A DNA stretch of 64,000 bases from Actinomyces sp. AC-20-1 (lineage in GTDB: Bacteria; Actinomycetota; Actinomycetes; Actinomycetales; Actinomycetaceae): contig NZ_JACJVC010000005.1 of NCBI RefSeq assembly GCF_023369555.1, positions 62,001 to 126,000 on the forward strand, in the 5' to 3' direction. The translations under genes and the position numbers were made by a program. The notes beneath the pieces were generated by a model. It searched no databases. It was given only the letters and a program-made list of their open reading frames with translations, and was not told where the DNA came from. The number at the start of each line of letters is the position of its first letter. Within the stretch, counting starts at the first letter, position 1. This document shows positions 45,653 through 54,375 of this stretch, in pieces.

Positions 45653-46660
45653 TTAGCGGTTGTCGAAGTGGGAGTCGAAGGCGGCGTCGGGCAGGTCGTA
45701 GACGTGGTTGCGGGCGTAGGCCAGGGCGAGGGGGGCGCCGGTGAGGCGGTCCATGCCGGAGTCCTCCCACTCGATGGAGATGGGGCCGGTGTAGCCGATC
45801 TGGTTGAGGGTGCGGAAGTAGCCGTCGAGGTCGGCGTCGCCCAGGCCGGCGGAGACGAAGGTCCAGCCGCGGCGGGCGTCGTGCCAGGGCAGGTGGCTGG
45901 AGAGGCGTCCGTTGCGTCCGTCGAAGTGGGTCTTGGTGTCCTTGCAGTGCACGTGGTAGATGCGGTCGGCGAAGTCGGCCAGGAAGACGGCGGGGTCGAT
46001 GCCCTGCCAGATCATGTGGGAGGGGTCCCAGTTGATGCCGAAGGCCTGGCGGTGGTCGATGGCCTCGAGGGTGGTCTTGGTGGTCCAGTAGTCGTAGGCG
46101 ATCTCGCTGGGGTGGACCTCGAGGGCGAAGGTGACGCCCTCGGAGTCGAAGACGTCCATGATGGGGTTGAAGCGGCGGGCGAAGTCCTCGTAGCCGTCGG
46201 CGATGACGTCGGAGCCGACGGGTGGGTACATGGCGATGTACTTCCAGATCTTGGATCCGGTGAAGCCGGTGACGACCTTGGCGCCGAGCTTGGCGGCGAC
46301 CTTGGCGGTGAGCTTGAGCTCGTCGGCGGCCCGCTGGCGCACTCCCTCGGCGTCGGACTCGCCGGGGCCCCAGACGCGCTGGTGCAGCAGGGCGCGGTGG
46401 CGGAAGTCGATGGGGTCGTCGCAGACGGCCTGGCCGGTGGAGTGGTTGGAGATGGCGTAGACGTCGAGGTCGTGGCGGGCGAGGTTGTCCTTCCACTGGC
46501 GGCAGTAGGCGTCGTCCTCGGCGGCGCGGTAGACGTCGAGGTGGTCGCCGGCCACGGGCACCTCCAGGCCGTCGAAGCCCCAGCCCTGGGCCAGGGTGCA
46601 CACCTGCTCAAAGGGCAGGTCCACCCACTGGCCGGTGAAGAGGTTGATGTTCCTGGGCAT
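45653..46660 (-). CDS. Xylose-isomerase-like TIM-barrel sugar isomerase/epimerase
   Basis: A 335-residue AP-endonuclease-2/sugar-isomerase-family barrel. Metal-ligand-type motifs lie in the expected order: FALEVHPSEIAYD (Glu), INWDPSHMIW (Asp/His), YHVHCKDTKTH (His) and ISIEWEDSGMD (Glu). The opening FTGQWVDLPFEQVCTLAQGWGFDGLEVP is typical of isomerases near sugar oxidoreductases. ATG 46660 has AAGGAG at the right spacing. The substrate is unknown; a keto-sugar or sugar phosphate is likely. It is divergent from the DUF1593 gene. Confidence 0.85.
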   Translation of the reverse strand: MPRNINLFTGQWVDLPFEQVCTLAQGWGFDGLEVPVAGDHLDVYRAAEDDAYCRQWKDNLARHDLDVYAISNHSTGQAVCDDPIDFRHRALLHQRVWGPGESDAEGVRQRAADELKLTAKVAAKLGAKVVTGFTGSKIWKYIAMYPPVGSDVIADGYEDFARRFNPIMDVFDSEGVTFALEVHPSEIAYDYWTTKTTLEAIDHRQAFGINWDPSHMIWQGIDPAVFLADFADRIYHVHCKDTKTHFDGRNGRLSSHLPWHDARRGWTFVSAGLGDADLDGYFRTLNQIGYTGPISIEWEDSGMDRLTGAPLALAYARNHVYDLPDAAFDSHFDNR

Positions 46661-46782
46661 GACACTGCTCCTTCGCAAACAAGATCGAGGACGGCGACGA
46701 CGACGGTCGCGATGGTGTGACGGTAAGCACCGCAGGAGGCGCTGACACCCGGCCCTCCGGCTCACCGCGGTTCCTCCGCACG

Positions 46783-46815
46783 CGCCCCTTCCGGTCCGCC
46801 AGGACGGAAGGGGCG
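46783..46815. repeat. Inverted repeat in a divergent promoter region
   Basis: Perfect 11-bp arms CGCCCCTTCCG/CGGAAGGGGCG (46783-46793 and 46805-46815), between the isomerase and the DUF1593 gene. It may be an operator or a leader hairpin for the rightward gene. Confidence 0.4.
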
Positions 46816-46860
46816 TCCTCGTGCCTGGACGCGCCGGGCCCCCTCCGGCAGCATGGGTGG

Positions 46861-48414
46861 ATGCTGCGACAGCCCTACCCGCGCACCGACGCGCCCCGAG
46901 TCATCGTCACCACCGACCCCGAGCTCGACGACCTCAACTCGATGCTCCGCCTCCTGCTGCACGCCAACGAGCTCGACCTCATCGGCCTCGTCTACTCCGC
47001 CTCCGGCCCCCACCACCGCGGCTGCGCCGCCAGGGGCGTGGCCCCCTTCCGCTGGCCCGCCCCCGGCGACATCCTCCACATCGACCAGGCCGTCAACGCC
47101 TACGCCCAGGTTGAGGACACCCTGCGCCTGCACGACCCCCGCTACCCCACGGCCGCGTACCTGCGCTCCATCACCGCGCTGGGCAACGTGGACGAGGTCG
47201 GGGACATGCGCGAGACCACCCCCGGCTCCCGGCTCATCACCGACGCCCTGCTCGACTGCGCCACGGCCGCCGACGGCGAGGACGCCGCCCGCCCGCTCTT
47301 CGTCTCCGCCTGGGGCGGCCTCAACACCATCGCCCGCGCCCTGCTTGACACCGACGCCGCCCTGTCCTCCCTCCCGTCCACAGAGGCCGAGGGCGGGCGC
47401 GCCCGCCTGGGCGAGCGCCTGGTCATCACCGCCTTCGGGGAGCAGGACGCCACCTGGCGCACCTACATCGAGCGCGTGTGGCCCGACGTCGAGCTCCGCC
47501 AGGTCGCCACGCTCATCTGGGGCTACGCCGCCCGCCTGTCCGTCCTGCCCGAGGACGCCGAGACCCTGTCACCCGGCTGGATGCGCGAGCACGTGAGCGC
47601 CGTCGGCCCCATGGGAGCCGCCTACCGCGTGTGGGGCGACGGCAAGCAGATGGCCGCCGGGTTCGACGCCGAGGACTACTTCGGGCTCAGGGACGTGAGC
47701 GAGGAGGAGCTGCGCGCCCAGGGCTACATGCTCTTCTCCACCCTCGAGGAGCCCGGCGCCTGGATCTCCGAGGGGGACTCCTCCAACGCCGCCCTCCTCT
47801 TCGACAACGGGCTGCGCTCCTGGGAGGACGCGACCTTCGGCGGCTGGGGCGGGCGCCAGAGCCTCGACCCTGGCGCCCGCGCCACCTACTCCACCGGCAT
47901 GGTGCTCACCGGGGCCCCCGAGCCCGGCCACGTGCCCGCGGTGCGCGAGCGCGACCGCGTCCCCGGAGCCCCGGCCGACGCCGAGCCGCCCTTCGAGTAC
48001 ATGGTGGCCCGCTTCTGGCGCGCCATCCAGAACGAGCTCGCCGGCCGCCTCGCCTGGTCCGTCGCCGAGCGCTTCGAGGACGCCAACCACCCGCCCCTCG
48101 TGGAGGTGGCCGGGGGCCTGACCCGCAGCGCCGCCCCCGGCGAGAGCCTGACCCTGAGGGCCACGGCCACGGACCCCGACGGCGACGGCGTCGACCTGCG
48201 CTGGTGGGCCTACCCGGAGGCCGGGCGGCACCCGCTGCCCGAGGGCACGCCCCTGGCGCTGTCCGACGACGGCGACGGCGCCTGCACCCTCACTGTGCCC
48301 GCGGACGCGGAGCCGGGCACCCAGGTCCACCTCATCGCCGAAGTCACCGACCGGCCCGCCGAGGGGCGCCCACCCTTCACGCGCTACGCCCGCGTCATCG
48401 TCACCGTCGCCTGA
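46861..48414 (+). CDS. DUF1593 (nucleoside-hydrolase-like) protein
   Basis: A 517-residue protein. The N-terminal two-thirds is a nucleoside-hydrolase-fold domain beginning RVIVTTDPELDDLNSMLRLL, with an Asp cluster typical of the metal site. WGGLNTIARALLD and MREHVSAVGPMGAAYRVWGDG follow. The last 95 residues form a beta-sandwich (ATATDPDGDGVDLRWW, ending RYARVIVTV). This order matches DUF1593 proteins, often encoded in polysaccharide loci and once described as cellulose-binding. No signal peptide and no clear ribosome site are seen, so the exact start is uncertain. Its role is probably hydrolysis of a glycosidic bond. Confidence 0.8.
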   Translation: MLRQPYPRTDAPRVIVTTDPELDDLNSMLRLLLHANELDLIGLVYSASGPHHRGCAARGVAPFRWPAPGDILHIDQAVNAYAQVEDTLRLHDPRYPTAAYLRSITALGNVDEVGDMRETTPGSRLITDALLDCATAADGEDAARPLFVSAWGGLNTIARALLDTDAALSSLPSTEAEGGRARLGERLVITAFGEQDATWRTYIERVWPDVELRQVATLIWGYAARLSVLPEDAETLSPGWMREHVSAVGPMGAAYRVWGDGKQMAAGFDAEDYFGLRDVSEEELRAQGYMLFSTLEEPGAWISEGDSSNAALLFDNGLRSWEDATFGGWGGRQSLDPGARATYSTGMVLTGAPEPGHVPAVRERDRVPGAPADAEPPFEYMVARFWRAIQNELAGRLAWSVAERFEDANHPPLVEVAGGLTRSAAPGESLTLRATATDPDGDGVDLRWWAYPEAGRHPLPEGTPLALSDDGDGACTLTVPADAEPGTQVHLIAEVTDRPAEGRPPFTRYARVIVTVA

Positions 48415-48467
48415 GCGGGGCTGCCTGAGGGGAGTGTGCCGGCGGGCGCCGGTCCCTCAGGACACCC

Positions 48468-49259
48468 TCAGGCGCCGCGCTCGGACAACCAGGCGTAGGA
48501 GGCCCTCACCGCGTCGAGGACGTCGCCGTCGTAGTCGTCGAGCTCGATGACCTTGATCGTGTCCTGCGGGGCTGCCGCCAGGACGGCCTCGAGGTCGATG
48601 TCGCCCTCGCCGGCCGGCTTCTGCGCCCTCGTGATCGGGCCGATGACCGCCATGACCTCCTCCATCGCCTCCGGGATGACCGGCGGCTCGGCCGGGACCA
48701 CGCCGTTCTTGATGTGCAGGGCCGCGACCCGCTCGCCCAGACGCCGCAGCAGCGCGGGCGTGTCCGCCCCGCCGACGCTGGCCCAGTACGCATCCACCTC
48801 GAGGCGCACCTGCGGGGCGAGGGAGTCGGCCAGCACCTCCAGGGCGTGACGGCCGTCGAGGAGGGTCGAGGTCTCCCAGGAGTGGTTGTGGTAGCCGACC
48901 TCGATCCCCATCGGGGCGGCCAGGGCGGCGACCTCGTTGAGCCGCTCGGCGGTGCGCGCCACATCCTCGGCCCGGGCCCAGCGGGCCGCCGGCACCATCG
49001 GGTCGATGAGCAGGCCGATGCCGACCTCGGCGGCGGCGTCGAGCGTGCGGGCGACGTCCTCGGCGTCCACCAGGCCGGCGTGGCCCGAGGCGGCGCTCAG
49101 GCCCGCGGCGTCGAGCGCGGCGCGGTACTCGGTGGGCACCCGGTCGAAGGCGAAGGCCTCGACCTGCTCCAGGCCGATCTCGCGGACGGTGGCGAGTGTG
49201 CCCGCCATGTCGGTGAAGAAGGTGTCGCGCAGCCTGTACAGCTGGAGGCTGATGCTCAT
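48468..49259 (-). CDS. Sugar-phosphate isomerase/epimerase-like TIM barrel
   Basis: A 263-residue xylose-isomerase-like barrel. Motifs GIEVGYHNHSWE, VRLEVDAYWASVGG, ALHIKNGV and IKVIELDDYDGD supply the Glu/His/Asp set expected for the metal site. It is shorter than the other barrels here and resembles IolE/IolH-type or 3-keto-sugar-processing enzymes. Start ATG 49259 follows GAGGAG. It is downstream of the ROK regulator in the same direction (202-base gap). The substrate is unknown. Confidence 0.82.
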   Translation of the reverse strand: MSISLQLYRLRDTFFTDMAGTLATVREIGLEQVEAFAFDRVPTEYRAALDAAGLSAASGHAGLVDAEDVARTLDAAAEVGIGLLIDPMVPAARWARAEDVARTAERLNEVAALAAPMGIEVGYHNHSWETSTLLDGRHALEVLADSLAPQVRLEVDAYWASVGGADTPALLRRLGERVAALHIKNGVVPAEPPVIPEAMEEVMAVIGPITRAQKPAGEGDIDLEAVLAAAPQDTIKVIELDDYDGDVLDAVRASYAWLSERGA

Positions 49260-49461
49260 GGTGGCTCCTCGGGCGTGCCCGTCGCGGGCGGTGGACGTGC
49301 TCGCCGCCAGGGTGTCACGGGTCACGTGCCGGTGGGCAGGGCGGTGGGGCGCACTTGTGCCCGTCGCGGGCAAGACGGGGCCCGACGGCGAGGGGCCCGG
49401 CAGTCGGTCCGGCAGGGTTACGGGGCGACCCGGCCCGGACGGGTCCGGGAGGCGAGCCGGC

Positions 49462-50709
49462 TCAGCGGCGCTCGCCGTCGAAGAGCGCCGAGACGGCCAG
49501 GACGGCCGCCCCGCGGCGCTCGTCCTCAAGCCCCTCGCTGGTGACGGAGATCCTGAGGTTCCTCGTCGCCAGGCCCAGGGCCCGCTCCTCGACGATCCGC
49601 TGCGCGACCTCGAGGAAGATCGGGCAGGCCTGCGGCATGTGCCCGGCCAGCACCACCCGGGCCGGGTTGAGCAGGGAGACGAGCATCGCCAGCGCGTTAC
49701 CCACCGCCGTCGCCGAGCGGACCGTGAGCGTGAGGCACTCCGTGTCCCCGGCGGCGACACCCGCGATGACGTCCTCGATGCTCAGCTCTCCGGTCTGCTC
49801 GAGGCGGGAGCGCAGGAAGGGGGTCACGCCCTCGGTGGCGGCGCGCCGCGCGTCGCGCAGCACCGCCCAGCCGCCCGCGACCGCCTCCAGACAGCCCGTG
49901 CGCCCGCAGCGGCAGATCACCTGGTCGCCCGTCGTCACCCGCACGTGCCCGATGTCCCCGGCGGCGCCGTCGGCCCCGTGGTGGACACGGCCGGAGGCGA
50001 GCAGGCCCGCACCGATGCCGGTGCCGACCTGCACGTAGAGCAGGTCCTCGACCTGCTCCTGGCGCTCGGTGGCCCCCGCGAGGAAGCCCACGAGCATGAC
50101 GTTGACGTCGTTGTCGACGACGACGGGCATGTCCAGCAGCGCCTGGGCGGTCCCGACGACGTCGAAGCCGTCCCAGCCGGGCATGATCGGCGGGGCGATG
50201 GGGCGGCCGGAGTGGCGGTCGACCGGGCCGGTGAGGGAGATGCCGGCGACCCGCACCGGGCCGTGCCCGGGCCGGGCCTGCTCGGCGCGGGCCAGGAGCG
50301 CCGCCAGACGGGTGGCGGCCTCGGCGAGGGTGGCCTCGGGGCCGCGCGTGATGGGCCAGTCCACGACCTCGGAGACGATGGTGGTGCCCGACAGGTCCGC
50401 GACCGACAGGCGCAGGGTCGTGGTGTGCACGCCGATGGACAGGGCCAGGCCGGCCTCCGCCCGGAAGCGCCAGGTCGCCGGGGCGCGGCCGCCGGTGGAG
50501 GGGGCGGAGCCGTCGGGGGCGAGCAGGCCCGCGTCCACGGCGTCGTTGATGAGCGCGGAGACGGTGTTGCGGCCCATGCCGGTGGCCTCCGCGATGGTCT
50601 GCCGGGTGACGGCGCGGCCCGTGCGGATGAGGTTGGTGACCGTCAGGACGTCGGGGGAGACGCCCGCCAGAGGGTTGGCCGGGGTGGTTGCAGGGTCCGT
50701 GTGCGTCAT
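49462..50709 (-). CDS. ROK-family transcriptional repressor
   Basis: A 415-residue NagC/XylR-type regulator. The N-terminal winged helix covers about residues 15-65 (RAVTRQTIAEATGMGRNTVSALI), followed by STGGRAP, the usual start of the sugar-kinase-like domain. The ROK zinc site CRCGRTGCLE is intact. It is divergent from the first C-glycoside-deglycosidase-like pair and upstream of an isomerase, so it probably controls both. The effector is likely a sugar. Confidence 0.9.
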   Translation of the reverse strand: MTHTDPATTPANPLAGVSPDVLTVTNLIRTGRAVTRQTIAEATGMGRNTVSALINDAVDAGLLAPDGSAPSTGGRAPATWRFRAEAGLALSIGVHTTTLRLSVADLSGTTIVSEVVDWPITRGPEATLAEAATRLAALLARAEQARPGHGPVRVAGISLTGPVDRHSGRPIAPPIMPGWDGFDVVGTAQALLDMPVVVDNDVNVMLVGFLAGATERQEQVEDLLYVQVGTGIGAGLLASGRVHHGADGAAGDIGHVRVTTGDQVICRCGRTGCLEAVAGGWAVLRDARRAATEGVTPFLRSRLEQTGELSIEDVIAGVAAGDTECLTLTVRSATAVGNALAMLVSLLNPARVVLAGHMPQACPIFLEVAQRIVEERALGLATRNLRISVTSEGLEDERRGAAVLAVSALFDGERR

Positions 50710-50795
50710 GTCAGTGCCAGTCGTGCGGTGGATGAGGCGGCGGGTGGGAGCCGGCTCGATTGTAGGGCCGGAGACGGCGGGCTTCGGCGGTGATC

Positions 50796-50804
50796 GTGCA
50801 CAAG
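50796..50804. promoter_or_regulatory. Motif GTGCACAAG in the 380-base ROK/CGD intergenic region
   Basis: The same nonamer in reverse (CTTGTGCAC, 61521-61529) lies upstream of the ROK/MFS pair at 60-63 kb, so it may be part of a ROK operator. Otherwise the gap 50710-51091 shows only GC-rich sequence and the ribosome site AGAAAGGA before 51092. Confidence 0.3.
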
Positions 50805-51091
50805 TCCGACGGAGCCCGCTTCCCGCCGCCCCGGCGGGCCCCTACCGTTCTTCTTGTCCGGACGTCGCAGCACTGAGGAGGCACTGGGACCAGCAGGCCC
50901 ACCGGCCCGCCAGCCGCAGGCGCCAGCACCCGTCAGTGCTGCGGGGACCGGGCCGCTCACCGCCCGACGACGGTCGGTGGGTGCCGGGGTTCAAAGGGTT
51001 ATTCCCCCGGAGCTGTGCGGTCCTCCGCGCTCGCAGCTTCGTGGGCCCGGACCGACCGCCTTCCTTCACCCAGAAGAAAGGACGGATCCCC

Positions 51092-52126
51092 ATGACTCTC
51101 AAGCGTGGAGTGACCCTGTACGCCCTCCAGGACGCCTACGGCCGCGGTGGCCTCGGCCTCGAGGGCTGCCTCGACCTCGTCAAGAACATGGGCGCCCAGG
51201 GCATCGAGCTCCTCAGCGACCAGATGCTCGAGGACGCCCAGGACGCCACCGACGACGCCATCGCCGAGGCGAACGCCCTGTTCGACGCCTCCGGCCTGAC
51301 GCGCGTCTCCAACGACATCTTCATCAACTCCTGCCTCTACCGGAACCGCTGGCTCACGATCGAGGAGCAGGCCGAGTCCCTGAGGAAGGACCTGCGCCTG
51401 GCCCACCGCCTCGGCTTCCCGCTCGTGCGCCTCGTGTCCCGCACCAACCCCGCCGTCGTGCCGCTGGCCCTGCCGCTCGCCGAGCAGCTGGGCGTCACCA
51501 TGGCCGTCGAGGTCCACGCCGGCATGAGCTTCGACCACCCGGAGACCGCCGCCTGGATCGACCAGATGAAGGAGCTCGACAACCCCCACGTGGGCCTCGT
51601 CGTCGACTTCGGCATCTACTGCCAGCGCTACCCGGAGATCGCCACCGACTACTTCCGCGCCCAGGGCCTGAGCGAGGACGTCGTCGCCTACATCGCCGAC
51701 ATCTACGCCTCCGGCTCCGACGGACGCCGGGCCTTCCCCCGTGCCAGGCACGTCCAGGACCGGGACGTCTACGAGTTCCCGGAGGACCTGAGGCGCCTCT
51801 TCAAGTCCCCGGTGGACGAGGTCTACGCGGCCAACGCCTCGGGCTACGAGAACACGAGCCTGGACACCCTCGACGAGTACCTGCCCTGGATCACGTCCTT
51901 CCACGCCAAGTTCTGGCAGATGGTCCCGGACGGCAAGGGCGGCTACGAGGAGGCCTCCATCAACTACCCGGCGATCATCGAGCGCCTCACGAGGCTCGGT
52001 TACGACGGCTACCTCTGCAGCGAGTACGAGGGCCAGCGCTTCATCGTCCCCGGCAACCCCATCCCCGACGTCGAGCAGCTCACCCAGCACCAGAAGATGC
52101 TCGAGACCCTCATCAACGGAAAGTGA
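51092..52126 (+). CDS. C-glycoside deglycosidase alpha-subunit-like TIM barrel, copy 1
   Basis: A 344-residue sugar-isomerase-fold protein. The putative Mn-binding set is complete: Glu140 (AVEVHAGMS), Asp172 (LVVDFGIYC), His271 (SFHAKFW) and Glu311 (CSEYEGQR). In characterised C-glycoside deglycosidases (CarBC, DgpBC, DfgAB), a barrel of this kind with a small beta subunit cleaves the C-C bond of a 3-keto-C-glycoside. The matching small subunit starts eight bases downstream, which is the main reason for the assignment. The sequence QDAYGRGGLGLEG and SLDTLDEYLPWITSFHAKFW is shared with copy 2. The true substrate could instead be a 3-keto-O-glycoside. The start follows AGAAAGGA. Confidence 0.8.
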   Translation: MTLKRGVTLYALQDAYGRGGLGLEGCLDLVKNMGAQGIELLSDQMLEDAQDATDDAIAEANALFDASGLTRVSNDIFINSCLYRNRWLTIEEQAESLRKDLRLAHRLGFPLVRLVSRTNPAVVPLALPLAEQLGVTMAVEVHAGMSFDHPETAAWIDQMKELDNPHVGLVVDFGIYCQRYPEIATDYFRAQGLSEDVVAYIADIYASGSDGRRAFPRARHVQDRDVYEFPEDLRRLFKSPVDEVYAANASGYENTSLDTLDEYLPWITSFHAKFWQMVPDGKGGYEEASINYPAIIERLTRLGYDGYLCSEYEGQRFIVPGNPIPDVEQLTQHQKMLETLINGK

Positions 52127-52134
52127 GCTGACCC

Positions 52135-52527
52135 ATGTTCGACGGCTACATCTTCACACCCGACTCCTTCCGCCCCTACGTCGAGGACGGCGTCACCGCC
52201 GGCTTCGAGGTCGACACACGCATCCCCTACTACCGGGGCATCCCGCTGTCGATGGTGGACGAGGTGCGCGTCCTCGTCGACGGCGAGGCCGTGGACCCGT
52301 CCTCCATCCGCTTCAGCGCCGACGGCGGGGCGCACTGGTTCACCCTGGAGGAGATGTGGACGGTCGCCTCCATGCGCTGGGAGTACAGGAACGAGGCGAC
52401 GGTCCGCGTGCTCATGGACGGCGGCCTGCCGAGGGGCGAGCACGAGGTGACGCTCTACATCCGCGTGCGCGTCGCCTACATCCCGGTCCCGATCGGCGGC
52501 GAGATGACCCGGACGGTCACTGTCTGA
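52135..52527 (+). CDS. C-glycoside deglycosidase beta-subunit-like protein (CGDB/DUF6379), copy 1
   Basis: A 130-residue all-beta protein. The family start MFDGYIF and the central TRIPYYRGIPLSMVDEV, SADGGAHWFTLEEM and RVAYIPVPIGGEM blocks match the CGDB/DUF6379 small subunit. In known enzymes this jelly-roll-like subunit binds the barrel and shapes the active-site entrance. Eight bases separate it from the barrel gene. Copy 2 at 53869 is clearly homologous (about two-thirds of positions alike by eye). Confidence 0.82.
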   Translation: MFDGYIFTPDSFRPYVEDGVTAGFEVDTRIPYYRGIPLSMVDEVRVLVDGEAVDPSSIRFSADGGAHWFTLEEMWTVASMRWEYRNEATVRVLMDGGLPRGEHEVTLYIRVRVAYIPVPIGGEMTRTVTV

Positions 52528-52545
52528 GTGCCCTCTTGCTCCCTC

Positions 52546-52620
52546 CGCTGAGCCCTGGGCTCTCACACTGAGACCTGACCGCAGACGTCAGGGCTCGACG
52601 TGAGTGCTCAGGGCTCAGCG
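52546..52620. repeat. Intergenic hairpin repeat, family B, copy 2
   Basis: Arms CGCTGAGCCCTG/CAGGGCTCAGCG with inner CTCACACTGAGACCTGACC. It begins 19 bases after the beta-subunit stop; likely terminator. The rest of the 300-base gap to 52828 shows no gene. Confidence 0.8.
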
Positions 52621-52827
52621 GGTGGGGGCCGGCGCCTCAGATCTGCACTCCGTGAGCAAAAGCTGGACCTCCCACCCTGGTCCGGCCCGTCGCCGTCGCC
52701 ATAACCTCGACGCAGCCCGGGAGCTCACCCGGGAGCCGCGGCTACCGCGCACGGGCCATCCTGCCCGTGGGTCTGCCGGCCGCACGATCCCCCAAGGACG
52801 GGGGAGCTCCGACGAAGGGAGTGGTTC

Positions 52828-53853
52828 ATGGCTATCAAGACGGGCGTGTCGCTGTACTCGCTCCAGGACGCCTACGGCCGCGGAGGCCTCGGGGTGGACG
52901 GCGTGCTCGACGCCGTCGTCTCCACCGGCACGCAGGGCGTGGAGATCCTCTCCGACCAGATGGTGCGCGGCGCCGCCCGCGCCACCGACGAGACCATCGA
53001 CGCCTTCAACGCCTCGCTCGACCGCTCGGGCCTGACGCGCGTCGCCAACGACATCTTCATCAACTCCTCGCTGTACAAGAACCGCTGGCTCACCCTCGAG
53101 GAGCAGTGCGAGCTGCTGGCCGCGGACCTGCGGCTGACCCACCGCCTCGGCTTCCCGCTCGTGCGCATCGTCTCCCAGACGGACCCGGGCGTCATCCGCC
53201 GCATGCTGCCCCTGGCGGAGCAGCTCGACGTCGCCCTGGCCGTCGAGGTCCACGCCGGCATGAGCTTCGACCACCCGCTCACCGCGGCCTGGATCGAGGA
53301 GATGAGGGCCGTCAACCACCCGCTCGTGGGCCTCGTCGTCGACTTCGGCATCTACTGCCAGCGCCACCCGCGCGTGTCCACCCGCTACTTCCAGGAGACC
53401 CTGGGGGTCAACGACGACGTCGTGGCCTACATCGACGACATCTTCGCCTCCGGCACGGACCCGCGCCAGTTCTTCCCCCGCAACCCGGACAACCCGGACG
53501 ACTACATGTTCCCGGAGGAGCTGACCCGCCACTTCAGGCACTTCCAGGACCGCTTCTACTGCATGATGTCGACCGGCTACGAGAACACGAGCCTCGACAC
53601 CCTCGACGAGTTCGCCCCCTACATCAAGTCCTTCCACGGCAAGTTCTGGGAGGTCACCGACGAGGGCGAGGAGTACTCCATCGACTACGGGCGCGTCTTC
53701 GAGCGCCTCAACCGGATCGGCTGGGACGGCTTCGTCTGCTCCGAGTACGAGGGCCAGCGCTTCGCCCTGCCCGGCGAGCCCGTCCACGACATCGACCAGG
53801 TGACCCGCCACCAGGCCCTGATGCGCGCGCACCTCAACGACGGCCTCAACTGA
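52828..53853 (+). CDS. C-glycoside deglycosidase alpha-subunit-like TIM barrel, copy 2
   Basis: A 341-residue paralogue of the protein at 51092. It has the same metal set: Glu140, Asp172, His270 and Glu306. Differences cluster in the region after YIDDIFASGTDPRQFFPR (about residues 205-250), which would lie near the substrate, suggesting a different glycoside. ATG 52828 follows GAAGGGAG. It is paired 15 bases later with its own beta subunit, so the duplication involved the whole module. Confidence 0.8.
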   Translation: MAIKTGVSLYSLQDAYGRGGLGVDGVLDAVVSTGTQGVEILSDQMVRGAARATDETIDAFNASLDRSGLTRVANDIFINSSLYKNRWLTLEEQCELLAADLRLTHRLGFPLVRIVSQTDPGVIRRMLPLAEQLDVALAVEVHAGMSFDHPLTAAWIEEMRAVNHPLVGLVVDFGIYCQRHPRVSTRYFQETLGVNDDVVAYIDDIFASGTDPRQFFPRNPDNPDDYMFPEELTRHFRHFQDRFYCMMSTGYENTSLDTLDEFAPYIKSFHGKFWEVTDEGEEYSIDYGRVFERLNRIGWDGFVCSEYEGQRFALPGEPVHDIDQVTRHQALMRAHLNDGLN

Positions 53854-53868
53854 AAGCGAGAAGGAAGC

Positions 53869-54264
53869 ATGTTCGACGGATACATCTTCACCGAGGGCTC
53901 CCTCGCCAACGTCGAGGTTGACGGCGAGGTCATCGGCTACGAGATGCGCACCCGCATCCCCTACTACCGCGGCATCCCCCTGTCGATGGTCCACGACGTC
54001 GAGGTCGAGGTCGACGGTGCCGCGGTGGCCCGCGAGGACATCCGCTTCACCGCCGACGGCGGCGAGCACTGGTGGACCCTCGCCGAGATGGAGACGGTGA
54101 CCTCCTTCCGCTGGGAGTACGAGGACGAGGCCACCGTGCGCGTCCTGGCCCCCGGCGGCCTCGCCCCGGGCGAGCACGAGGTCCTGCTGCGGGTCAGTGC
54201 CCGCGTCGCCTACATCCCCGTGCCCTTCTCGGGTGAGATGAGGCGCACCGTCACCATCGGCTGA
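53869..54264 (+). CDS. C-glycoside deglycosidase beta-subunit-like protein (CGDB/DUF6379), copy 2
   Basis: A 131-residue protein starting MFDGYIFTEGS, with TRIPYYRGIPLSMVHDV, TADGGEHWWTLAEM and RVAYIPVPFSGEM. It is homologous to copy 1 over its whole length. It starts 15 bases after its barrel partner, with AGAAGGAAG as ribosome site. Family B hairpin 3 follows, as hairpin 2 follows copy 1. Confidence 0.82.
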   Translation: MFDGYIFTEGSLANVEVDGEVIGYEMRTRIPYYRGIPLSMVHDVEVEVDGAAVAREDIRFTADGGEHWWTLAEMETVTSFRWEYEDEATVRVLAPGGLAPGEHEVLLRVSARVAYIPVPFSGEMRRTVTIG

Positions 54265-54282
54265 GCCTCCCGCCACGTCCGA

Positions 54283-54357
54283 CCCTGAGCCCCGGGATCT
54301 CACGCTGAGACCTGACGCCTCCCGTCAGGCCCCGGCGCGAGGGCTCAGGGCTCAGCG
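54283..54357. repeat. Intergenic hairpin repeat, family B, copy 3
   Basis: Outer arms CCCTGAGCCCCG and CGCGAGGGCTCAGGG, with inner CTGAGACCTGACG and CGTCAGGCCCCGG. It lies 19 bases after the second beta subunit. Confidence 0.8.
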
Positions 54358-54375
54358 CACCTGAAAGGCCCCATC

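Noticed and set aside
46717-46860. N-terminal extension of the DUF1593 protein
   Set aside because: The frame is open but it crosses a hairpin and promoter region and is rich in Arg/Ser/Pro; the conserved fold begins just after ATG 46861.
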